From the NCBI GenBank assembly GCA_031425195.1, contig JANPIX010000032.1:1-64000 (forward strand): DNA of 64,000 bases, given 5' to 3'. Position 1 is the stretch's first letter. Each line of letters opens with the position of its first letter. The notes beneath the pieces are model-generated. The model made no database searches. It saw only the letters and a list, made by a program, of their open reading frames with translations, and was not told the origin of the DNA. This DNA comes from JANPIX01 sp031425195 (GTDB lineage Bacteria; Pseudomonadota; Alphaproteobacteria; Rhodobacterales; Rhodobacteraceae). Of the stretch, positions 1 through 8,911 are shown in pieces. The position numbers and the translations under genes were made by a program.

Positions 1-187
1 GCAACCCCTCGGTCGTGAGTTCGGTGCCGGCGCGCGAGCGGTGGAAAAGCCGCGCGCCAAGCTCGCTTTCCAGTGCGGTGATGCGGGCGGAGACGGTGCT
101 TTGCGTGAGGCCGAGCCGCTCGGCGGTGCGGTGGAAGCTGCGGGTCTCCACCAGGTCGAGGAAGGTGTCGAGATGGTCGATCTGCAT
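1..187 (-). CDS. LysR-family transcriptional regulator, N-terminal part only
   Basis: The first 62 codons of a LysR-type regulator run off the left edge of the window. The visible protein begins MQIDHLDTFLDLVETRSF and continues with the classical winged helix-turn-helix (RLGLTQSTVSARI, then LGARLFHRS), which is the DNA-binding domain of this family. The effector-binding domain lies outside the window. The gene is transcribed away from the neighbouring flavoprotein gene at 322, which is the usual LysR arrangement and makes that gene its likely target (inference). The ATG at 185-187 was chosen because the homology starts there. Confidence 0.85.
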   Translation of the reverse strand, partial: MQIDHLDTFLDLVETRSFHRTAERLGLTQSTVSARITALESELGARLFHRSRAGTELTTEGL

Positions 188-197
188 GCGGCACCTC

Positions 198-216
198 TGA
201 TCTGATTTGTCGATCA
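198..216. promoter_or_regulatory. candidate LysR-type operator
   Basis: An interrupted palindrome, TGATC-N9-GATCA, lies just upstream of the lysR start in the divergent intergenic region. LysR regulators typically bind T-N11-A dyads at such positions. The arms are only five bases, so this is a weak call. Confidence 0.3.
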
Positions 217-288
217 ATAGGCGCGTTGCGGGCGAATTGAAAGTGCTGCCGATGCGGCGGATAGTGCGGGCGTCGATGCGCTCCGCGC

Positions 289-318
289 GGGGATATTTGA
301 GCAGTCAGAAAGGGCGGG
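289..318. other. GGGGATATTTG motif in intergenic DNA
   Basis: The stretch GGGGATATTTGA followed by CAGAAAGGGCGGGG lies directly before the GTG start at 322. A closely similar string (GGGATATTTGGGTCTGAAAAG on the minus strand) occurs around 5559-5580 beside tandem GC-rich repeats. My recollection is that motifs of this kind recur between genes in Rhodobacterales. Its role is unknown; it may simply be part of the leader of the gene at 322. Confidence 0.35.
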
Positions 319-321
319 GCG

Positions 322-2829
322 GTGAGCGAGTTTCCAGGCCAGGCGCGGGTGGTGGTGATCGGCGGCGGGGCGGTCGGGGCGTCGTGCCTGTATCATCTGG
401 CCAAGGCCGGGTGGACGGATGCGCTGCTTTTGGAAAAGAACGAGCTGACCGCCGGGTCGACCTGGCACGCGGCGGGGTTGCTGCCCCTGTTCAACATGGG
501 TTATGCGACCACCCACATTCACAAATACAGCGTGGATTTCTACAAGGGGCTGGAGGCCGAAACCGGCCTGAACCCGGGTTTCTATGTGGTCGGCAATCTG
601 CGGATGGCGCAGCATCAGGCGCGGATGGACGAATACATGCTGTATTCGTCGGTCGCGGAAACCGCGGGGGTCTACCACGAATTCCTGACGCCGAAAGACA
701 TGAAGGACCGCTGGCCGCTGCTGCGCACCGACGATCTGGTGGGGGCGCTGTTCCATCCGCAGGACGGGTACATCAACCCCGCCGACGTGACGCAGGCGAT
801 GGCCAAGGGGGCGCGGCAGTTCGGTGCCACGTTCGAGCGCAAGATTCAGGTGAACGGATACCGCTGGACCGGGTCGGAATGGATCGTGTCGTGCACGCGG
901 ATGGTGGAACAGGGCGGCAACCTTGTAGCGTCCGACGACACTTTTGACATCACGGCCGAACATGTGGTGACCGCCACCGGCAACCATGCGCAGCGCACGG
1001 CGCGGTTGTTGGGGATCAAGATCCCGGCGGTTCCCGTCGAACATCAGTACATTGTCACCGAACCTGACCCCGCCCTTGTGGAATGGCGCAAGACCAATGC
1101 ACAGCATCCGGTTCTGCGCGATGCCGATGCAAAGTGGTATGTGCGCGAGGAGCGGGGCGGCTGGATCCTTGGGCCCTATGAGCGCAATGCCCCCGCCCGA
1201 TTCCTGTACGACGTGCCCGCGTCGTTCCGGGCCGATCTGTTCCCGCTTGATCTGGAGCGGATCGAGGCGGAATACATGTCGTTCATCCACCGCCTGCCCA
1301 GTTCGGAAACGGTGGGTCTGAAGGATGATTACAACGGACCGATCTGTTATACCCCCGACGGCAACCCGCTGGTCGGCCCGGCGCCGGGTCTGCGCAACAT
1401 GTGGCTGGCCGAAGGGTTTTCGTTCGGCATCACCGCGGCGGGCGGCACGGGGCATTACCTTGCGCAATTGATGACGGCGGGCGAGGCCGAGATCGACATG
1501 GCAAGCCTTGATCCGCGCCGGTTCGGGTCGTGGATGACAACCGAATACGCGGCCCGCAAGAACGAGGAATGCTATGAGCATGTCTTCATCCTGCACCACC
1601 CCGACGAGGAACGCGAAGCCTGCCGCCCGCTGCGCACGGCACCCGTCTATGACCGGCAAAAGGCGCTGGGCGCGCAGTTTGGTCAGGTCAACGGGTGGGA
1701 GCGTCCGATCTATTACGGGCCTAAGGATGCGCCTGCGAGTTTCGACCATGACGCCCGCAGTTTCCGGCGCGGCGGCTGGTGGCAATATGCGGTGGACGAG
1801 GCAAGGGCAATTCGTCAAACAGCCGGTCTGATCGACGCCACGGCCTTTACCAAGCACCGTGTCGCGGGGCCGGGGGCGACGGCGTTTCTGGACTGGTTCA
1901 CCTGCAACGCCCTGCCCAAGGTAGGGCGGATCAACCTGACCTATGCCCTGACGCCCACCGGCACGACCCGCACGGAATACACCATCGTTCGGCTGGCCGA
2001 ACACGACTATTACCTTGTCAGTGCCGGGGCCTGGACGGATTACGATGCCGACTATCTGCGCAAATGCGCGGCCGACAAGGCGGCAGAATTCGGATATGTC
2101 GAGATTCAGGATGTGACGACCCAGTGGGGCGTGTTTGCGCTTGCCGGTCCAAAGGCGCGCGACATCCTGAAGGACATCGTCAAGGACGCCGACCCGGATA
2201 CCGTTCTGTCGAACAAGCGGTTCCCGTGGCTGTCCTGCCGCAACATTGAAGTGGGCATGGTGCCCGTCCGTGCCATTCGCGTGGCCTATACCGGCGAGTT
2301 GGGCTGGGAACTGCACCACCCGATCGAAATGCAGCGCAAACTGTGGGATCAACTGGTGCTGGCCGGGGAAAAGCACGGGATGAAACTGGTGGGCGCACGG
2401 GCGCAGAACTGGCTGCGGCAGGAAAAATCCTACCGCGCGTTTGGCACCGAACTTGGCCGCGACGCGACTCCACTGGAGGCCGGGCTGGACCGGTTTGTCG
2501 ATCTGTCGAAGGACTTTCAGGGCAAGGCCGCAATGCTGGCCACCGGCATCCGGTCACGCTGTGTCACGGTGCTGATCGACGGGCCGCCGGACACCGACCC
2601 CTGGGGCAAAGAGGCGCTGCTGAGCGACGGGGTCAAGGTCGGGCGGTTGACGTCGGGCGGGTATTCGGTGGCGTTCGGCAAGCAGATCGGAATGGGCTAT
2701 GTGCCCGACGCCCTGTCGGCAGTGGGAACGCGGCTTCAGGTGCGGATGAACCGCGAATTGTGGGATGCCGTTGTGGTGGAAGACAGCCCGTTTGACCCCA
2801 CCAACGCACGGATCCGGGTGGACGGTTAA
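322..2829 (+). CDS. FAD-dependent dimethylglycine/sarcosine dehydrogenase-like protein with GcvT domain
   Basis: The 835-residue protein has the two-part layout of dimethylglycine and sarcosine dehydrogenases. An N-terminal DAO-type FAD-binding domain starts with VVVIGGGAVGAS (about residues 10-21) and has the STWHAAG motif whose histidine (residue 49) corresponds to the covalent flavin attachment site in this family. A C-terminal half (roughly residues 440-830) resembles the GcvT aminomethyltransferase/folate-binding fold (for example YTGELGWELH and GRLTSGGYS). The likely role is oxidative demethylation of a methylated glycine, with transfer of the one-carbon unit to tetrahydrofolate in the cytoplasm. 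The exact substrate (dimethylglycine, sarcosine or another N-methyl compound) cannot be told from sequence. The start is GTG. A LysR gene is divergent. Confidence 0.85.
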   Translation: MSEFPGQARVVVIGGGAVGASCLYHLAKAGWTDALLLEKNELTAGSTWHAAGLLPLFNMGYATTHIHKYSVDFYKGLEAETGLNPGFYVVGNLRMAQHQARMDEYMLYSSVAETAGVYHEFLTPKDMKDRWPLLRTDDLVGALFHPQDGYINPADVTQAMAKGARQFGATFERKIQVNGYRWTGSEWIVSCTRMVEQGGNLVASDDTFDITAEHVVTATGNHAQRTARLLGIKIPAVPVEHQYIVTEPDPALVEWRKTNAQHPVLRDADAKWYVREERGGWILGPYERNAPARFLYDVPASFRADLFPLDLERIEAEYMSFIHRLPSSETVGLKDDYNGPICYTPDGNPLVGPAPGLRNMWLAEGFSFGITAAGGTGHYLAQLMTAGEAEIDMASLDPRRFGSWMTTEYAARKNEECYEHVFILHHPDEEREACRPLRTAPVYDRQKALGAQFGQVNGWERPIYYGPKDAPASFDHDARSFRRGGWWQYAVDEARAIRQTAGLIDATAFTKHRVAGPGATAFLDWFTCNALPKVGRINLTYALTPTGTTRTEYTIVRLAEHDYYLVSAGAWTDYDADYLRKCAADKAAEFGYVEIQDVTTQWGVFALAGPKARDILKDIVKDADPDTVLSNKRFPWLSCRNIEVGMVPVRAIRVAYTGELGWELHHPIEMQRKLWDQLVLAGEKHGMKLVGARAQNWLRQEKSYRAFGTELGRDATPLEAGLDRFVDLSKDFQGKAAMLATGIRSRCVTVLIDGPPDTDPWGKEALLSDGVKVGRLTSGGYSVAFGKQIGMGYVPDALSAVGTRLQVRMNRELWDAVVVEDSPFDPTNARIRVDG

Positions 2830-3167
2830 TCGGGCAGGCGCGGATCGTCCATCGGCCAGACCTCGACCACGCCATGGGCCACAGCACAGGGTGTCATGGA
2901 TACAAGGCGGATCGCGTCTTCCAGACTGTCCGCCTCGATGATGGCGAAACCGGCGACGGGAAGCGGCGCGGTCATAAGGGGGCCGTCCACTACGGCCAGA
3001 CCTTTGCCATCAGTGTTGCGCACCTGAACGGGTGCGCCGGCAATTCCCATGATCGCCCCGCGGGCGACCAGACTGGCATCGCGGGCGTGGGCCGCGGCGC
3101 GCAGCTGCGGATCGGTTCGGTCATAACCGGCACGATCGCCGTAACCGATGGTCATGTATCTTGGCAT
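2826..3167 (-). CDS. YCII-related domain protein
   Basis: This 113-residue protein, starting MPRYMTIGYGDRAGYD, resembles the YCII/DGPF family of small alpha-beta proteins (ferredoxin-like dimers, related to muconolactone isomerase folds). Family features visible are a short N-terminal strand, a central G-A-I-M-G-I segment and a VVDGPLMT segment, followed by GFAIIEADSLEDAI, typical of the ADSLEEA motif. Its biochemical function is not known. The ATG at 3165-3167 was preferred over an upstream in-frame extension because AAGGGCTC lies at ribosome-binding distance and the family begins there. It overlaps the end of the plus-strand flavoprotein gene by four bases, so the two are convergent. Confidence 0.75.
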   Translation of the reverse strand: MPRYMTIGYGDRAGYDRTDPQLRAAAHARDASLVARGAIMGIAGAPVQVRNTDGKGLAVVDGPLMTAPLPVAGFAIIEADSLEDAIRLVSMTPCAVAHGVVEVWPMDDPRLPD

Positions 3168-3286
3168 GATGAGCCCTTTCTTGGTGGCTGGGAACGCGGG
3201 GTTGTGACGGTTGTTCCGCCCCTTTCGGCCTTGCCATATTGAAGCATCGTCGCGCTGTACCCATGTCTTTGCAAGGCGAGGTACCG

Positions 3287-3604
3287 ATGACAAAGACCGA
3301 CCGGCGTTTTCAACGACAATTCGACGCGCTGACCCGGCGCTTTCCGGCGCTGGCGAGGCCGCTTCGTGCGCTGCGTGTCGGGCGGTGGCGCATCTTGCGC
3401 CTGCCGCTGGCGCTGTTGTTCATCGCGGGCGGGTTCATGTCTTTCCTGCCGCTGTTGGGCGTGTGGATGATTCCCGTGGGTCTTTTGCTGCTGGCCGTCG
3501 ACTTGCCCTTTCTGCGGGGGCCGATCTCGGCATTCGTGGTGCGCGCGCGGCGGCGCATCAGCCTGTGGGTGCGCTGGTTTCGTGCCGTTCGGGCGCGAAG
3601 CTAA
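3287..3604 (+). CDS. small hydrophobic protein of unknown function
   Basis: A 105-residue protein begins MTKTDRRFQRQFDALTRRF. It has a basic N-terminus, one or two hydrophobic segments in the middle (LPLALLFIAGGFMSFLPLLG then VWMIPVGLLLLAVDLPFL), and an arginine-rich C-terminal tail. This suggests a small inner-membrane protein with both ends cytoplasmic, vaguely like the PGPGW-type small membrane proteins, but I do not recognise it securely. AAGGCGAGG upstream supports the ATG at 3287; an in-frame ATG at 3239 lacks a comparable site. It is convergent with the lysozyme gene and overlaps it by four bases. Confidence 0.6.
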   Translation: MTKTDRRFQRQFDALTRRFPALARPLRALRVGRWRILRLPLALLFIAGGFMSFLPLLGVWMIPVGLLLLAVDLPFLRGPISAFVVRARRRISLWVRWFRAVRARS

Positions 3605-4389
3605 CCCCCGCGCCGCGCAAGCCAGGCGGCCCATGTGGCGGCGGATCCGTTGAACACATTGATATCCACAGCACCTGATATTCCCGGGATCAGGCCTGTT
3701 CCGGTGTATTGCCAGAATGTCCAGGCCTGCCCTTCGTAACGCTCTGCCGGGTGGGCGGTGACGGCTCGCAACCAGAATTCGTTGCCAGACAGACGCCACA
3801 TCTCGTTCTCGCGGTAAAAATCCACGGTGGTGTAAAGAATCGGCTGTTGGCCGTAATGGGCGGCGATCAGGTTCATGTATTCGGCCGCTTCGGCGCGGAT
3901 TTCACGGGCAGGCTTGCGGATGGTGCAGGTGGGGGAAAACGGGGTCCATTCCATGTCAAGGACAGGGGGAAGGCCGCCTTTGGGCACATGTTTGATGAAC
4001 CAGCGCGCCTGTTCGGCGGCCGGGCGGCAGTGATACCAGAAATGATAGGCGCCGCGCTGCACCCCGGCGCGCGCCGCGCCAAGCCAGTGATCGCGGAAGG
4101 CGGGATCGAAAAGATCGCCCCCTTCGGTTGCCTTGATGAAGGCGAAGTTGACACCGTTGGCCCGTGCCTGCGGCCAGTCGATGCGGGTCTGGAACCGGCT
4201 GATGTCGATGCCGTGGACGGGATAACTTTCGGGTCTGCGACCGTCCCACGGGTGCGGGCGCGCATCGCTGAAATTGGGCGCGGTCACCACTCCGGCGGGA
4301 ACAGGGGCCGACAGTTGCGGCCCGCCACCACAGGCGGCAAGCGCCAGAAGCGCCCCGAATATCAGTCCCGTTCCCCGAAATCGCCGCAT
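3601..4389 (-). CDS. GH25-family lysozyme-like lipoprotein
   Basis: This is a glycoside hydrolase family 25 protein (the muramidase fold of Cellosyl and phage lysozymes). The N-terminal region (about residues 1-20) is a lipoprotein signal peptide ending in the lipobox LAAC, so it should be anchored in the outer membrane or periplasm. The catalytic domain shows the family hallmarks: HGIDISRFQ near the start, AFIKATEGG, RGAYHFWYH, VLDMEWT with the acidic pair used in catalysis, and FWQYTGTG near the end. It probably cleaves peptidoglycan glycan strands. A GTG three bases upstream (4392) is an alternative start. Neighbours give no functional clue. Confidence 0.85.
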   Translation of the reverse strand: MRRFRGTGLIFGALLALAACGGGPQLSAPVPAGVVTAPNFSDARPHPWDGRRPESYPVHGIDISRFQTRIDWPQARANGVNFAFIKATEGGDLFDPAFRDHWLGAARAGVQRGAYHFWYHCRPAAEQARWFIKHVPKGGLPPVLDMEWTPFSPTCTIRKPAREIRAEAAEYMNLIAAHYGQQPILYTTVDFYRENEMWRLSGNEFWLRAVTAHPAERYEGQAWTFWQYTGTGLIPGISGAVDINVFNGSAATWAAWLARRGG

Positions 4390-4439
4390 CACCCTGCCCC
4401 TGTCTGATGACCCATCATGAAATGGGAATCACCGCCATG

Positions 4440-5516
4440 TCACCCGCCAAATCGCGCCGGTGACAACGCCGCCACCATGGATGCGGGCAATTCCGGCGCA
4501 CGTCCGCCGATCAGATCGGCCACCAAGGCGCTTGCCGCAGGGGCCGTCTGAAATCCGTATCCACCCTGACCCGCCAGCCAGAAAAACGAAGGCACAGCAG
4601 CGTCGCGCCCGATGACCAGCACACGGTCGGGGCTGAAGGTGCGCAGGCCCGCCCAGTTGGACAACAGACGTGTCACCGGTTCAGTGACCATCGCCTCGTA
4701 CCGAGCCAGCCCTTCGGCCAGCACCATGTCGTCGGCCCAGGCATCGTGCGGGTCCATCGGGTGTTCTTCGGCGGGCGACACGATCAGGGCACCGGCGTCC
4801 GGCTTGGCATACCAGCTCTCACCGGGGCCGAACATCATCGGCCAGCGGCTGACATCCAGCCCGCCCGGTGCCGGAATGCGCGCCATCGATCGGCGCATCG
4901 GTTGCAGGGCAAGGGGGGTCACCCCGGCCATCTGCGCCACCTGATCGGCCCAGGCACCCGCCGCGTTGATGACGGTGGTGGCCTGCGCTTCGCCGCCCGC
5001 CCAGACGACACGCCACACCCCTTCTTGGCGGGCAACCGACGTGACCCGCGCGCCGGTGACAATCTGCGCGCCAAGCGCCCGCGCATCACGGGCAAAGCCC
5101 TGCAACAAAAGATCGGTGTCGATGTCCTGCGCATGATCGGCGAAGCCGGCAAAGGCGACGGCATCTGGGTTCAGGATCGGTACCAAGGCGCGGGCATCGG
5201 CGACCGAAATCTCGTCGAACTGCATGGCTGTGCGGTCATTGTCAAAGGCGGCACGATCATCCGCCCCGGCCACGATCATCATGCCACGGGGGGACAGTAC
5301 ACCCGCCGCCGCGCGAAAGAAATCGCCGGACGCCTGCGACAGGCCCACAACGGCCCCCGCGCCATAGTTCGGTTCATACAAGGCGGCAGAGCGGCCCGAG
5401 GCATGGTGCGCCAGGGCGGTTTCAGCCTCCACCAGCAGCACCGATCCCAGTGCGGCGACCCGCGCTGCGGCGGACACGCCGGCAATTCCGCCGCCGATGA
5501 TGACAAAGTCGAACAT
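4440..5516 (-). CDS. DadA-like FAD-dependent amino-acid oxidase
   Basis: A 358-residue member of the DAO superfamily (glycine oxidase/D-amino acid dehydrogenase group). It begins with the dinucleotide-binding motif FVIIGGGIAGVSAAARV, has HHASGRSAALYEPNYG in the position that contacts the flavin, and ends with WLAGQGGYGFQTAPAAS, the C-terminal flavin-binding glycine motif. It probably oxidises an amino or imino acid to the keto acid plus ammonia in the cytoplasm. It follows the BMP-type transporter gene on the same strand after about 157 bp of GC-rich repeats, so it may be a distal member of the purine operon or a separate unit. The substrate is unknown. Confidence 0.8.
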   Translation of the reverse strand: MFDFVIIGGGIAGVSAAARVAALGSVLLVEAETALAHHASGRSAALYEPNYGAGAVVGLSQASGDFFRAAAGVLSPRGMMIVAGADDRAAFDNDRTAMQFDEISVADARALVPILNPDAVAFAGFADHAQDIDTDLLLQGFARDARALGAQIVTGARVTSVARQEGVWRVVWAGGEAQATTVINAAGAWADQVAQMAGVTPLALQPMRRSMARIPAPGGLDVSRWPMMFGPGESWYAKPDAGALIVSPAEEHPMDPHDAWADDMVLAEGLARYEAMVTEPVTRLLSNWAGLRTFSPDRVLVIGRDAAVPSFFWLAGQGGYGFQTAPAASALVADLIGGRAPELPASMVAALSPARFGG

Positions 5517-5582
5517 GCTGCAATCCCAAGGTAAAAAGGGGCACCTGACGCGCCCCTCTTTTCAGACCCAAATATCCCACGG

Positions 5583-5658
5583 GGGGTGCGAGGGGTGTGA
5601 AACCCCCCGCTTTTCGGCGCGGGGTGCGGGGGATGTGAAACCCCCCGCTTTTCAGCGC
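5583..5658. repeat. two tandem 38-bp GC-rich hairpin repeats
   Basis: Two adjacent 38-base units (5583-5620 and 5621-5658) match at 35 of 38 positions. Each contains GTGAAACCCCCCGCTTTTC. On the minus strand, GCGGGGG and CCCCCGC can pair around a nine-base loop, and CCCCGC can pair with GCGGGG across GCCGAAAA. The array sits between the BMP binding-protein gene and the DadA-like gene, both on the minus strand, and so probably acts as a transcription attenuator or stabiliser of the upstream mRNA (inference). A GGGATATTTG motif borders it. Confidence 0.75.
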
Positions 5659-5673
5659 GGTTTTAAGCCACGG

Positions 5674-6762
5674 TCAGGACGGAATTTCGCCCGTCAACCC
5701 TTCGACATAGAAGTTGAGTCCGGACAGTTCCTCGTCCGTGGCAACCACGCCTTCGGCCAGCCAGACCGAACCGTCCTGCTTGTTGATCGGGCCGGTGAAC
5801 GGGTGATAGGTGCCCGCTGTGATGGCCGCGATCATCGCTTCGGCTTCGGCTTTCACCTCTGCCGGGACGGCTTCGGTGATCGTGCCGATCACCACTTCGC
5901 CCTCTTTCATGCCGCCCCAGGACCGGCCGGTCGTCCAGGTGCCATCCAGCACGGCCTGTGCGCGCTTGATGTAATAGGGCGACCAATTGTCGATGATCGA
6001 CGCGATGCGCGGCGAGGGTGCATAGGCCGCCATGTCGGACGCCTGACCGAAGGTGAACACGCCCGGCGTCTTTTGCGCCTCGGCATGGGGGGCGGTGCTG
6101 TCGGTGTGCTGCAGGATCACGTCGACGCCCTGTTCGATGAGCGCCTTTGCGGCGTCGGCTTCTTTCGCCGGGTCGAACCATGTGTAGGCCCAGACGACCG
6201 ACATCTCGACCGCGGGGTTCACTTTCTTTGCGTGCAGGAAGGACGAGTTGATGCCTTGGATCACTTCGGGAATCGGGAAGGAGCCGATATAGCCGATCTT
6301 GTTGGATTTCGTCATGCGCCCGGCGATGGTGCCGATCACGGCCCGGCCTTCGTAGAAACGCGCGTCATAGGTCGCCAGATTGTCGGCGGTTTTGTAACCC
6401 GTCGCATGTTCGAACTTCACGTCCGGGAACTTGGCCGCCACGTTCACGGTCGGGTCCATGTAACCGAATGAGGTCGTGAAGATCAGCTTGGCACCTTCAA
6501 GCACCATCTGGGTCATCACGCGTTCGCTGTCGGCACCTTCGGGAACGGATTCCTGATAGACAGTTTCCACCTTGTCGCCCAGCGCTTCCATCATCGCGAG
6601 ACGGCCCTGATCGTGCTGGAATGTCCAGCCACCGTCACCGATGGGTCCGACATAGATGAACCCGATCTTGAGCGGCCCATCCTGTGCCAGTGCGGCGCGC
6701 GCGCCCAGTGTCAGGCTGGCACCCATGGCGGCCCCGCCAAGAAGGACTGATCTGCGTTTCAT
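5674..6762 (-). CDS. BMP-family ABC transporter substrate-binding protein (purine/nucleoside type)
   Basis: The 362-residue protein is a periplasmic binding protein of the basic membrane protein (BMP/PnrA) family, whose characterised members bind purine nucleosides or nucleobases. A signal peptide starts MKRRSVLLGGAAMGASL and ends near ALAQDG; the twin arginine suggests Tat export. Family segments include KIGFIYVGPIGDGGWTFQHD at the mature N-terminus, KLIFTTSFGYMD, and KIGYIGSFPIPEV. It is the last transport gene after an ATPase and two permeases, all on the minus strand, downstream of xanthine dehydrogenase genes, which supports a purine substrate. GGGAGAA lies before the ATG. Confidence 0.88.
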   Translation of the reverse strand: MKRRSVLLGGAAMGASLTLGARAALAQDGPLKIGFIYVGPIGDGGWTFQHDQGRLAMMEALGDKVETVYQESVPEGADSERVMTQMVLEGAKLIFTTSFGYMDPTVNVAAKFPDVKFEHATGYKTADNLATYDARFYEGRAVIGTIAGRMTKSNKIGYIGSFPIPEVIQGINSSFLHAKKVNPAVEMSVVWAYTWFDPAKEADAAKALIEQGVDVILQHTDSTAPHAEAQKTPGVFTFGQASDMAAYAPSPRIASIIDNWSPYYIKRAQAVLDGTWTTGRSWGGMKEGEVVIGTITEAVPAEVKAEAEAMIAAITAGTYHPFTGPINKQDGSVWLAEGVVATDEELSGLNFYVEGLTGEIPS

Positions 6763-6816
6763 GCGTGTATTCTCCCGTTTGATGGCGCCCTGCGGCGGCC
6801 TGTTATATCTTTGCCC

Positions 6817-7746
6817 CTAGCGCGAGGCGTGAAAGTTCTGACCAAGCGCCGCCGGTGCGGCCAATGAGGCGCGACCCCGGCCTGCCGACATGATCACAAG
6901 CACCAGAATGGTTATCAGATACGGGGACATCGACAAGTATTCCACTGGAATCCGCGCCCCGGCAGCCTGCAGGTTAAGCTGCAAAACAGTGATGCCGCCA
7001 AAAAGATAGGCACCGATCAGCACACGCCACGGCCGCCACGATGCAAAGACCACAATGGCAAGCGCAATCCACCCCGCGCCCGAGGTGATGCCGTCCGTCC
7101 ATTGCGGCACGCGCACAAGGCTGATGTAGGCCCCGCCCAGCCCTGCCATGCCGCCGCCGAACAGGATCGCGAGGATGCGGATGCGTGTGACCTTGTAGCC
7201 CAGTGCGTGGGCCGCCTCGGCGCTTTCGCCCACAGCGCGCAGCACAAGCCCCAGCCGGGTGTGGGTCAGCACGGCCCAGACGGCAGCGATCATCCCGATG
7301 GACAGGTAGACGACCCAATCGTGGTCGAACAGGATCGTGCCCAGCACCGGAATATCCGTCAGCGGCCCAAACGGCACCGACCCCGTGAAAGGCGGCTTGA
7401 TCCCGACATAACCCTGACCAAGCAGCGACGACAGCCCCAGACCGAACAGCGTCAGGGCAAGCCCCGTCGCCACCTGATTGGCGAGCAACACCTGTGTCAG
7501 CAGCGCAAAGATCAGGGCCAGCGCCGCACCGCCGAGCAAACCGCCCAGAAAGCCAAGCAGCGGGTTTCCGGTTTCCACGGCCACGATGAAGCCGACGACC
7601 GCGCCGATGATCATCATCCCCTCCACCCCGAGGTTCAGGACACCGGCCTTTTCGACGACCAGTTCGCCGATGGCGGCCAGCAGGATCGGCACCGAGGCCA
7701 CCATCAGCGACGCGATCAGAACGCTGGGATCAATGCCGCCGAACAT
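6817..7746 (-). CDS. ABC transporter permease (nucleoside/purine type, second permease)
   Basis: A 309-residue integral membrane protein of the BPD_transp_2 family (the YufQ/NupQ-like permease of BMP-type uptake systems). About eight to ten hydrophobic segments are visible. The family motif around GELVVEKAGVLNLGVEGMM sits after the first membrane segment, and the GESAEAAHALGYKV segment is the cytoplasmic EAA-like loop that contacts the ATPase. It forms the inner-membrane channel together with the product of the gene immediately upstream, whose stop codon overlaps this start by one base. The order ATPase, permease, permease, binding protein is typical for this class. Confidence 0.9.
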   Translation of the reverse strand: MFGGIDPSVLIASLMVASVPILLAAIGELVVEKAGVLNLGVEGMMIIGAVVGFIVAVETGNPLLGFLGGLLGGAALALIFALLTQVLLANQVATGLALTLFGLGLSSLLGQGYVGIKPPFTGSVPFGPLTDIPVLGTILFDHDWVVYLSIGMIAAVWAVLTHTRLGLVLRAVGESAEAAHALGYKVTRIRILAILFGGGMAGLGGAYISLVRVPQWTDGITSGAGWIALAIVVFASWRPWRVLIGAYLFGGITVLQLNLQAAGARIPVEYLSMSPYLITILVLVIMSAGRGRASLAAPAALGQNFHASR

Positions 7747-8828
7747 CAGACCTTCCTTCCAAAATCAAGCCGCACGCGGAAGTTGGTGAGCACGTCCACC
7801 GCCAGCAGAAAAAACAAGAGCATCCCCTGAAACGCCTGTATCGCCGCCGAGGGCAGGCCGAGGTTGGTCGAGGCATTTTCGCCACCGATATACGTCAGCG
7901 CCATCAGCAGGCCCGCAAGCAGGATGCCCACCGGGTTGAGGCGGCCAAGGAAGGCCACGATGATGGCGGTGAAACCATAACCCACGTTGAAGTCGATGCT
8001 GATCTGGCCTGCGGGGCCGGTCACTTCGAACAGACCGGCAAGCCCGGCCAGTGCGCCCGACAGACCCATGCAGAGCAGGATCAGCCGGTCTGGCGACACC
8101 CCGGCAAAACGGGCGGCGCGGGGGGCCTGACCTGCCAGTTTGATCTGAAAGCCAAGCATGTGGCGTTGCAGCAGAATATAGGACGCAATCACCACCACAA
8201 AGGCCGCGACCACGCCCCAGTGCATTCCGGTTCCGGCAATCAGTTCGGGGTTCGCAGAGGAGGAATACTGCGCTAGGTTGCGGCTTCCCGGAAAGCCGCC
8301 GCCTTCGGGGTTGCGCAACGCGCCGAGCGCCATCGACGCCAGAATATTCTGCGCCACATAAACCAGAAGCAGCGAGACCAGAATTTCGTTGGTCTGGAAC
8401 CGGGTGCGCAGGATGGCGGGGATCATCGCCCAGACCCAGCCGCCAAACGCGCCCGCCACCACCATCAGCGGGAAGATCGCCCAATGTTCGATCGGATAGA
8501 AGGCAAGCCCCACCGCAGCGCCGGTAATCGCGCCCATGATGTATTGCCCTTCAGCCCCGATGTTCCAGATGCCCGCCCGAAAGCCAAGCGACAGGCCAAT
8601 GGCAATCAGGATCAGCGGCCCGGCCTTGACCAGCAGTTGCGCGCGGAAATACCAGGCGAATTCGCCAAACAGCGGGTCCCAGAAGATGGTGCGGATCGCC
8701 TCGACCGGGTTCTTGCCAAGCACGGCGAACATCGCCCCGCCCGCCAGCATGGTCAGCAACACCGCCAGCACGGGCGTGGCCCAGACCCAGAACCGCGAGG
8801 GTGAAGGGCGTTTTTCCAGTCTCAACAT
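7746..8828 (-). CDS. ABC transporter permease (nucleoside/purine type, first permease)
   Basis: The protein (360 residues from MLRLEKRPSPSRFWVW) is a BPD_transp_2 permease of the YufP/NupP type, with many transmembrane segments and the family pattern GLSLGFRAGIWNIGAEGQYI after the early membrane spans. It would pair with the second permease to form the translocation pore. The ATG at 8826-8828 was preferred over an in-frame upstream ATG at 8879 because the family begins with a short charged segment before the first membrane helix and the extra 17 residues are unlike it. The ATPase gene ends 84 bases upstream. Confidence 0.88.
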   Translation of the reverse strand: MLRLEKRPSPSRFWVWATPVLAVLLTMLAGGAMFAVLGKNPVEAIRTIFWDPLFGEFAWYFRAQLLVKAGPLILIAIGLSLGFRAGIWNIGAEGQYIMGAITGAAVGLAFYPIEHWAIFPLMVVAGAFGGWVWAMIPAILRTRFQTNEILVSLLLVYVAQNILASMALGALRNPEGGGFPGSRNLAQYSSSANPELIAGTGMHWGVVAAFVVVIASYILLQRHMLGFQIKLAGQAPRAARFAGVSPDRLILLCMGLSGALAGLAGLFEVTGPAGQISIDFNVGYGFTAIIVAFLGRLNPVGILLAGLLMALTYIGGENASTNLGLPSAAIQAFQGMLLFFLLAVDVLTNFRVRLDFGRKV

Positions 8829-8911
8829 GCAACACACTCGTCTTTCATCGGGGCACAGTAGCACGGCAATCGGTTGCATGCCGGGGGATTTTACCTAGGC
8901 GGCAGCACGGC

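Noticed and set aside
214..2376. A 720-codon open frame antisense to the flavoprotein gene, and similar long antisense frames such as 15441-17792
   Set aside because: High GC content makes stop codons rare in antisense frames. The opposite strand carries clear family motifs and the antisense products match nothing recognisable.
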